In this document: positions 59,022-64,000 of the stretch, piece by piece | Layout of the letters: the number at the start of each line of letters is the position of its first letter | Position numbering within the stretch: the first letter of the stretch is position 1 | DNA from: Geothrix fermentans DSM 14018 | GTDB lineage: Bacteria; Acidobacteriota; Holophagae; Holophagales; Holophagaceae | Assembly: GCF_000428885.1 (NCBI RefSeq) | Contig: NZ_AUAU01000006.1 | Location: 62,001-126,000 of the forward strand | Reading direction: 5' to 3' | Length of the DNA stretch: 64,000 nucleotides | Notes under the pieces: generated by a model | What the model was told of the DNA's origin: nothing | Seen by the model: the letters and a program-made list of their open reading frames with translations, nothing else | Database searches by the model: none | Program-made: the position numbers and the translations under genes

Positions 59022-59672
59022 GGCGGGCGGAAGCTCCGGCCTCCGCATCAGGGCCGCCACGGTGCGGACCACCTGGTCCGGCCCCGCGTCCGTGGGCAGG
59101 CTGGGGTGGTCGCCGGGCACGGCCTCGCCCACGCCCAGGAAGGGCAGGCCCGCGACCCGGGCGGCGGCCAGGTCGTGGGGCCGGTCGCCCACATAGAGGT
59201 GGGGTCCCGGGCAGCCGTCCAGGGCCCGGCGCAGGAGGTCCGTGCGGTCGTGGCGGGGCAGGGAGCCCAGTCGGGGGATGGCCGGGTCGATGCCCAGGGT
59301 GTCGGCCTTGAAGGCCAGCAGGTCCGGGGCGTTGCCGGAGACCAGCCAGACCGGGTGGCGCTCCGCCAGGCGGTGCAGGGCGGCGAGGATGCCGCCGTAG
59401 GCCACGGCCTCCCGCCCGCCGGGGGCGAAGGCGGCCTGGAAGCGGGCCACGCAGGCGGCCTGGTAGGCGGCATAGCCTGCCTCGTCGAGCCCCCGGCCGA
59501 AGCGCATCCGGTGCAGCTCGTCCACGATCTCCCAGTCCGTGGAGCCCGAGCAGCGGCCCAGGTCCTCCGCAGTGGGAGGGGCGCCCCAGAGTCCGCCCAG
59601 GGCCTCCCGCAGCAGCACGAATCCGGAACTGAAGTGGCCGAGGGTCCCGTCGAGGTCGAAGCAGAGCGGCAT
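59013..59672 (-). CDS. HAD family hydrolase (phosphoglycolate-phosphatase-like)
   Basis: 219 residues with the HAD motifs CFDLDGTLGHF (motif I, start of protein), LVSGNAP (motif II), a Lys in AFKADTLG and YVGDRPHDLAAAR (motif IV). The cap insertion is small and helical, as in Gph-like phosphatases. The precise phosphate ester is unknown. The ATG at 59672 puts motif I at the N-terminus; an in-frame ATG at 59687 is the alternative. The 3' end overlaps the Sel1-repeat gene by 9 nt on the opposite strand. Confidence 0.88.
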   Translation of the reverse strand: MPLCFDLDGTLGHFSSGFVLLREALGGLWGAPPTAEDLGRCSGSTDWEIVDELHRMRFGRGLDEAGYAAYQAACVARFQAAFAPGGREAVAYGGILAALHRLAERHPVWLVSGNAPDLLAFKADTLGIDPAIPRLGSLPRHDRTDLLRRALDGCPGPHLYVGDRPHDLAAARVAGLPFLGVGEAVPGDHPSLPTDAGPDQVVRTVAALMRRPELPPASA

Positions 59673-59722
59673 GGTCCAGGATCGCATGAGATGGCATCCT
59701 CGAAGGTGAGGATGGTGGTTCC

Positions 59723-60322
59723 TTGATCCGACTGGCGCTCCTTCTGGCTCTTTCCCTTTCCGCGGCCCTTCCCGTGGCGGCGCAGGAGGGACTGCGGTAC
59801 CGCATGCAGCTGTGGATGCGGGGCGATACGGCGCCGATGGAAACGCGCTTCCGCCTGGTGGCCACCGAGGGCACCACCAGCCACAACCGGGTGAAGAAGC
59901 CCCGCATGGGCGGCTGGCGCCTGGAGGCGGACCGCGGCCAGGGCACCCCCTATTCCCAGGCCCTGCTGCTGGGCCGGGCGGAGCGGCTGCTCTACCTGGC
60001 GGGCCCCGCGCCCCAGACCCGCCGCGAGCCCATCGCGCTGCGCTTCGGCGCCCGGAGCTTGCCCGTCTGGAGCCTGGAGATGCCGAGGGAGCTGCACGCC
60101 TCTACCGTTCTGGTGGAGGTGGCGCCGGGTCTGCTGGCCCTCTGCGATCTGAGCGCCCGCTTCGAGCGGGGCGACCTGGCCCGGATCGAGCTGCACCTGG
60201 AGAATCTCGACGGCACCGGCTCCCTGGCCCCCGCCGAGGAGGGGACCGTGCTGCTCAGCACCCTGCGCGCCTGGGCCCAGGAGGCGCGGCAGGAACCCGA
60301 AGACGGCACCACGGTGCGGTAG
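59723..60322 (+). CDS. Secreted protein of unknown function (TTG start)
   Basis: 199 residues. No ATG or GTG gives the full signal peptide; a TTG at 59723 opens LIRLALLLALSLSAALPVAAQ, a clear signal peptide cut near VAAQ. The mature part, QLWMRGDTAPMETRFRLVAT then VPGL-like beta strands, was not recognised. It lies 50 nt from the divergent HAD gene and is followed by purF. Confidence is fair because the frame has steady coding character and a signal peptide. Confidence 0.7.
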   Translation: MIRLALLLALSLSAALPVAAQEGLRYRMQLWMRGDTAPMETRFRLVATEGTTSHNRVKKPRMGGWRLEADRGQGTPYSQALLLGRAERLLYLAGPAPQTRREPIALRFGARSLPVWSLEMPRELHASTVLVEVAPGLLALCDLSARFERGDLARIELHLENLDGTGSLAPAEEGTVLLSTLRAWAQEARQEPEDGTTVR

Positions 60323-60418
60323 CGCACCCCGGGGAGCGTGACTTCCCGGGCCCTCCCCGGGGCAATCCGGGGCACCCGTTCAGACCCCCTGGGGGTATCC
60401 TGGAAGGTCGGAGGGAGC

Positions 60419-61789
60419 ATGGCCTTCAGGGACGAATGCGGGGTCTTCGGAATCTGCCCCCAGGCGGAGGCATCGCGACAGACCTACCTGGGCCTCTACG
60501 CCCTCCAGCACCGCGGCCAGGAGGCGGCGGGCATCTGCTCAGGCGACGCGGGCGGGCTCCACCTCCACAAGGCCCTGGGCTACGTGGCGGACGTGTTCTC
60601 CGAGTCCGTGCTGGATTCCCTGCCCGGCGACGCCGCCATCGGCCACACGCGCTACTCGACCACCGGCGGCAATGTGGCCTCCGCGGCCCACCCCTTTCTC
60701 ATCCACGGCCGCTTCGGCCAGGTGGCCCTCTGCCACAACGGGAACCTGACCAACACCGAGACCCTGCGCGCGAAGCTCATCGCGGACGGCCACACCTTCA
60801 CCAGCCCCTCGGATTCCGAGGTGCTGCTGGCCCTCATCAACCGCGCCCAGGCGGACAGCCTGGAGGAGGCCGTGGTGGCGGCCCTGCGCCAGGCCGAGGG
60901 TGCCTACTCCCTGCTCATCCTCACGGAGCGCAGCCTCGTCGCCGCCCGGGATCCCCACGGCTTCCGGCCCCTGGCCATGGGCCACATGAACGGCACCACC
61001 GTGTTCAGCTCCGAGACCTGCGCCTTCGACCTGGTGGGCGCGGCCTACATCCGCGATGTGGCCCCCGGCGAGATGGTGGTGGTGCCCCGGGACGGCGGCC
61101 CGCTGCGCTCCGTCTTCCCCCTGCCCAAGGTCCAGCCGCGGCCCTGCGTCTTCGAGCACATCTACTTCGCCCGCCCCGACTCCCTGGTCTACGGCAAGAG
61201 CGTCATGGTCGCCCGCCGCGAGATGGGCCGCAAGCTCGCCCTGCGCCATCCCGTGGAGGCGGACCTCATCGTGCCCGTGCCGGACAGCGGCGTGAGCGCG
61301 GCCCTGGGCTACTCCGAGACATCCGGCATCCCCTTCGACTTCGGCATCATCCGCAACCACTACGTGGGCCGCACCTTCATCGAGCCCAAGCAGAACATCC
61401 GCAGCTTCGGCGTGAAGGTGAAGTTGAACCCCGTGCGCCACCTGCTGGCGGGCAAGCGCGTGGTGCTGGTGGACGACAGCATCGTGCGGGGCACCACCAG
61501 CAAGAAGATCGTGCAGATGGTCCGCGAGGCGGGCGCGAAGGAAGTGCACATGCGCATCGCCTGCCCCCCCACCACGCACTCCTGCTTCTACGGCATCGAC
61601 ACGCCCCGGCGGCAGCACCTCATCGCCTCCTACATGTCCCTGAAGGAGATCGAGGCCTTCGTGGAGGCCGACAGCCTGGGCTACCTCGACATGGAGGACC
61701 TGCAGGACTGCATGGGGGATGACGGCAGCGGCTACTGCTACGCCTGCTTCAACGGCGACTACCCGGTGATTCCGGAAACCAAGCCGTGA
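60419..61789 (+). CDS. purF: Amidophosphoribosyltransferase (Fe-S type)
   Basis: 456 residues, the first enzyme of purine synthesis, making phosphoribosylamine from PRPP and glutamine. After removal of a six-residue propeptide (MAFRDE) the nucleophile is Cys7 in ECGVFGI. Cys residues matching the Fe4S4 ligands of the B. subtilis enzyme are present: RPCVFEHIYF, PTTHSCFYGID and the GYCYACFNGDYP pair. The PRPP loop is VVLVDDSIVRGTTSKK. The ATG follows GAGGGAG; the upstream open frame is not needed. Confidence 0.96.
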   Translation: MAFRDECGVFGICPQAEASRQTYLGLYALQHRGQEAAGICSGDAGGLHLHKALGYVADVFSESVLDSLPGDAAIGHTRYSTTGGNVASAAHPFLIHGRFGQVALCHNGNLTNTETLRAKLIADGHTFTSPSDSEVLLALINRAQADSLEEAVVAALRQAEGAYSLLILTERSLVAARDPHGFRPLAMGHMNGTTVFSSETCAFDLVGAAYIRDVAPGEMVVVPRDGGPLRSVFPLPKVQPRPCVFEHIYFARPDSLVYGKSVMVARREMGRKLALRHPVEADLIVPVPDSGVSAALGYSETSGIPFDFGIIRNHYVGRTFIEPKQNIRSFGVKVKLNPVRHLLAGKRVVLVDDSIVRGTTSKKIVQMVREAGAKEVHMRIACPPTTHSCFYGIDTPRRQHLIASYMSLKEIEAFVEADSLGYLDMEDLQDCMGDDGSGYCYACFNGDYPVIPETKP

Positions 61790-61795
61790 CGCCGT

Positions 61796-62536
61796 TCAGA
61801 GCACGCTGCAGCGGGTGGACTCCTTCGCGCTGAAGGACTTCCCCAGGGCGGAGCCCTGCACATCCGCCTGCTCGTCGAGCATCAAGAGGCGGTTCTGGAC
61901 CCGCTGGAAGCGGCGCCGGATGTCGATCTTGGTCCAGACGCTGGCCAGGAGCAGCACCCTTGCCCGGACCTCGATGCGGTGATCCATGGCCAGGGGCAGG
62001 CCGTCGGGCCCGATCCAGACCGTGGCCTCGTAGTCGGCCTTCTTCAGGTGGCTCCGGGCTTCGTCGTCCAGGTCCAGGTCCATGGCCAGCCGCAGCCGCC
62101 GGGCCGGCCGGCCCTCATAGGCCTCGGTCCTCTCCTCCAGCAGCCGCGCCTTCTCCAGCTGCTCCAGCAGGCCCCCGGCGGGCCGCAGCTCGTCCTGGAA
62201 CTCGCCAGAGTCCCGCTTTCCGGGTCCCGGCCCCCTGGAGGCGCCTTTGGTCTTCGCGGGGGTCTTGGCCGGAGCCTTCTCGGGGGACTTGGGGGAGGCT
62301 GGGGCCGGCCGGCTGTCCTCCAGGATCCGGAGGCCCTCCGGCCCGTCCTCCACCACGGTAGTCCGGCGCTCCGTGGTGTCCTTGCCGGACTCCCGCTCAT
62401 GGCTCTCCGACTCCACCTTCACCCGCACCTTCGCCGGCTCGGGCAGGCCCTTGAGGGCCGCCTTCAGGTCCGAGAGGCCGTCGGCCCGCAGCAGGGCGCC
62501 GCAGAGCAGCAGGGACAGGGCCAGGCCAGGGCGCAT
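61796..62536 (-). CDS. Secreted protein with Lys/Pro-rich linker, unknown function
   Basis: 246 residues with a signal peptide (GLALSLLLCGALLRADG), a short charged region, a Lys/Pro/Ala-rich linker (about 75-110, with repeated KAPAKTPAKT-like text), then a helical and beta C-terminal domain (YEGRPARRLRLAMDLDLDDE). The family is not recognised. The ATG at 62536 follows GAGGAGA. It is convergent with purF, 6 nt between stops. Confidence 0.75.
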   Translation of the reverse strand: MRPGLALSLLLCGALLRADGLSDLKAALKGLPEPAKVRVKVESESHERESGKDTTERRTTVVEDGPEGLRILEDSRPAPASPKSPEKAPAKTPAKTKGASRGPGPGKRDSGEFQDELRPAGGLLEQLEKARLLEERTEAYEGRPARRLRLAMDLDLDDEARSHLKKADYEATVWIGPDGLPLAMDHRIEVRARVLLLASVWTKIDIRRRFQRVQNRLLMLDEQADVQGSALGKSFSAKESTRCSVL

Positions 62537-62604
62537 GGGATCTCCTCGGACAGGGAGGATTACGGGGCGCCCCGCCCTGGGTTGAGCCGCGCTTATCATG
62601 GGCC

Positions 62605-63369
62605 ATGTGCCTCATCGCGCTCGCCTACCGCGCCCATCCGGACTTCGAGCTCGTCGTCGCCGCGAACCGCGATGAGTACCACGCCCGCCCCACGGCCCCC
62701 GCCGGGGCCTGGGACGACGCTCCCGACGTGTTCGGGGGCCGCGACCTGTCCCAGGGCGGCAGCTGGCTGGCCCTGTCGAAGCGGGGGCGCCTGGCTTGCG
62801 TGACCAACGTGCGCCGCATGGTCACTCCGGATCCGGCCGCGCCCTCCCGGGGCGGGCTCGTGTCCGCCTTTGTGCGGGGGGACGCCCCGGTCCGGGCCTA
62901 CGCCGAGGGGATCGCGGGCCGGGCCATGGCCTTCGCAGGCTTCAACCTGCTGCTCTGGGACGGGAGGGACCTCCGGTATCTGAACAACCACCCGCGCTTC
63001 GTGTCCCGGGCGGTGCCGCCGGGGGTGCATGTGGTGTCCAACGCCGACCTGGACACGCCCTGGCCCAAGACCGAGAAGCTCCGGCGGGCCGTGGAGGCCT
63101 GGGCGGCCGCCGGGAACGGGGACGAGGCGCCGCTGCTCGCCGCCCTGGCGGACCGGACCCCCGCCCCCGACGCCGACCTGCCGGACACCGGCGTGGGGCT
63201 GGAGCTGGAGCGCCGGCTGTCGCCGGCCTTCATCCTCGATCCGACCTACGGGACCCGCTGCACGACCCTGGTCGCCGTCCGCCGGGACGGCTCGGGGCGC
63301 TTCACCGAGTGGCGCTTCGATCCCGCGGGCCGGCCCGCCGGGCGCACGGACGAGCGGTGGGCCCCATGA
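62605..63369 (+). CDS. NRDE (Tango2-like) family protein
   Basis: 254 residues beginning with MCLIALAYRAHPDFELVVAA then NRDEYHARPT, the diagnostic N-terminus of the NRDE/Tango2 family; GGRDLSQGGSWLAL and LACVTNVRRM follow as usual. The Cys2 start suggests an Ntn-hydrolase-like fold, but the family's function is not settled. The stop overlaps the next gene by ATGA. Confidence 0.93.
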   Translation: MCLIALAYRAHPDFELVVAANRDEYHARPTAPAGAWDDAPDVFGGRDLSQGGSWLALSKRGRLACVTNVRRMVTPDPAAPSRGGLVSAFVRGDAPVRAYAEGIAGRAMAFAGFNLLLWDGRDLRYLNNHPRFVSRAVPPGVHVVSNADLDTPWPKTEKLRRAVEAWAAAGNGDEAPLLAALADRTPAPDADLPDTGVGLELERRLSPAFILDPTYGTRCTTLVAVRRDGSGRFTEWRFDPAGRPAGRTDERWAP

Positions 63370-63701
63370 CCGGGTCCGGACCGTCGAACACCTCCCAGGG
63401 CCGCTTCGAGGACGGCCTCCGCTTCTACGCGGCGGCCCTGGCCCTGGACGTGGACCGCCGGCACAGCGGCGCCATCGTCTCCGCCGCCTGCGACGCCATC
63501 CAGTGCTTCCTGGCGGTCTTCGAGACCGCGGCCCAGCGCCACCTGCCCGATCCCGAAGGCGAGACCGCCCGGCTGCGCGGCCAGCTGGAGGCCCTGCTCA
63601 CGCCCCGCCAGACCCCGGAGGACGCCGCCCGCAACGCCCTGGAGGCCGCCCGTCTGGCCCGGGACCAGGCCGCCCTCCTGCTGCCGCGGCTGATGGACTA
63701 G
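63366..63701 (+). CDS. Small helical protein of unknown function
   Basis: 111 residues, overlapping the NRDE gene by ATGA (63366-63369), which supports translation. Composition is Ala/Leu-rich and helical throughout (FEDGLRFYAAALALDVDRRH, ARNALEAARLARDQAALLLP), faintly like HEPN-type or other helical-bundle domains, but with no recognised motif. Its stop codon TAG (63699-63701) is part of the left terminal repeat of the element that follows. Confidence 0.7.
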   Translation: MTGSGPSNTSQGRFEDGLRFYAAALALDVDRRHSGAIVSAACDAIQCFLAVFETAAQRHLPDPEGETARLRGQLEALLTPRQTPEDAARNALEAARLARDQAALLLPRLMD

Positions 63702-64000
63702 GGTCTGTTTTCAAAGTGGATGCGAGCCGCGACGCCGTCCCCCGCGCGGCCACACCCCACTTTGAAAAAAGGTCGGCTTTATCTCCGTTCATCTCCGTTC
63801 ATCTCTGGCCTTTTTTTTTCGAAGTGATCCTTGGCTGACCTGGATGCCATCACGAAGCAGTTCATTGGCTGCGCTTTCAAGGTGGGAGCCCCTCACCCAG
63901 CGGCTGCTGCTGGCGCTACCGGAGCAAGGCCGCCAAAGATCCGGGGAAGAAATGAAAACCGGAGATGGACAGAGATGAACAGAGATGAAAACAGACCCTA
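63699..64000. mobile_element. Element with 15-bp perfect terminal inverted repeats, 3' of a gene (may continue past the window)
   Basis: TAGGGTCTGTTTTCA (63699-63713) is repeated as its exact complement at 63986-64000, the end of the window. Inside, TTTCAAAGTGG pairs with CCACTTTGAAA (near 63763), and ATCTCCGTTCATCTCCGTTC units on the left match the complement of GATGGACAGAGATGAACAGA units on the right, so the ends form a long imperfect palindrome. No open frame with coding character is seen. It resembles a MITE or a longer variant of the other intergenic repeats; whether it ends exactly here cannot be seen. Confidence 0.6.

Overview
The window is GC-rich, densely coded bacterial chromosome with genes on both strands, frequent ATGA stop/start overlaps and many small convergent or divergent gene pairs. 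The gene set points to an Acidobacteriota genome, most likely Holophagae (Geothrix/Holophaga-like): a tricorn-like S41 protease, a chloroplast-glutamyl-endopeptidase-like S9 peptidase, cytosolic Ser/Thr kinases with TPR tails, futalosine-type menaquinone synthesis (MqnD), and many short inverted repeats built from 9-nt units at gene 3' ends. The taxonomic call is inference; no rRNA or tRNA gene was found. There is no prophage, insertion sequence with transposase, CRISPR array or integrase gene. Most of the window is ordinary core and accessory chromosome.

Layout. 1-9.5 kb: PAS sensor protein (cut by the window edge), dienelactone-hydrolase-like protein, tricorn-like protease, rsmH, a MocR-type regulator whose PLP lysine is missing, and an outer-membrane barrel. 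9.7-20.6 kb: a cupredoxin-like secreted protein divergent from a membrane Ser/Thr kinase, alpha/beta hydrolase, TrmO-like protein, methyltransferase, hemolysin-III protein, gamma-glutamyltransferase, a membrane-bound LuxR regulator and a Pro-rich secreted protein. 20.6-28.8 kb: S9 peptidase, sbcC-sbcD, rpsA. 29.1-35.3 kb: iron-sulfur cluster operon sufB-sufC-sufD-sufS-sufU-nfu, preceded by a promoter that overlaps a good match to an IscR-type operator. 35.3-44.9 kb: TPR proteins, mqnD, HtrA-like protease, hsp20, PEP-mutase-like enzyme, FG-GAP lipoprotein, AtuA-like protein. 44.9-53.1 kb: MacA/MacB-permease-like export operon with a Yip1 protein, rocD-like aminotransferase, lipoprotein, TPR kinase. 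53.4-64 kb: acyl-CoA ligase, MFS transporter, sulfurtransferase, TlpA-like thioredoxin, Sel1-repeat protein, HAD phosphatase, Fe-S-type purF, NRDE protein.

The most unusual feature is non-coding. Ten intergenic spacers carry inverted repeats whose arms are tandem, diverged 9-nt units (CACGAAGGN, CGCAGAGGN, GCGCGAATG, CACCAAGAN, CACGGAGGN types). All ten lie at gene 3' ends (convergent or co-directional gaps) and none lies in the 14 divergent promoter gaps. Three of them, of two visibly different unit types, fill the three non-overlapping junctions inside the suf operon. Two larger elements, at 43267-43544 (nested inverted repeats with attC-like GCCTAAC/GTTAGGC ends, abutting a stop codon) and 63699-64000 (15-bp perfect terminal inverted repeats), look like non-autonomous elements.
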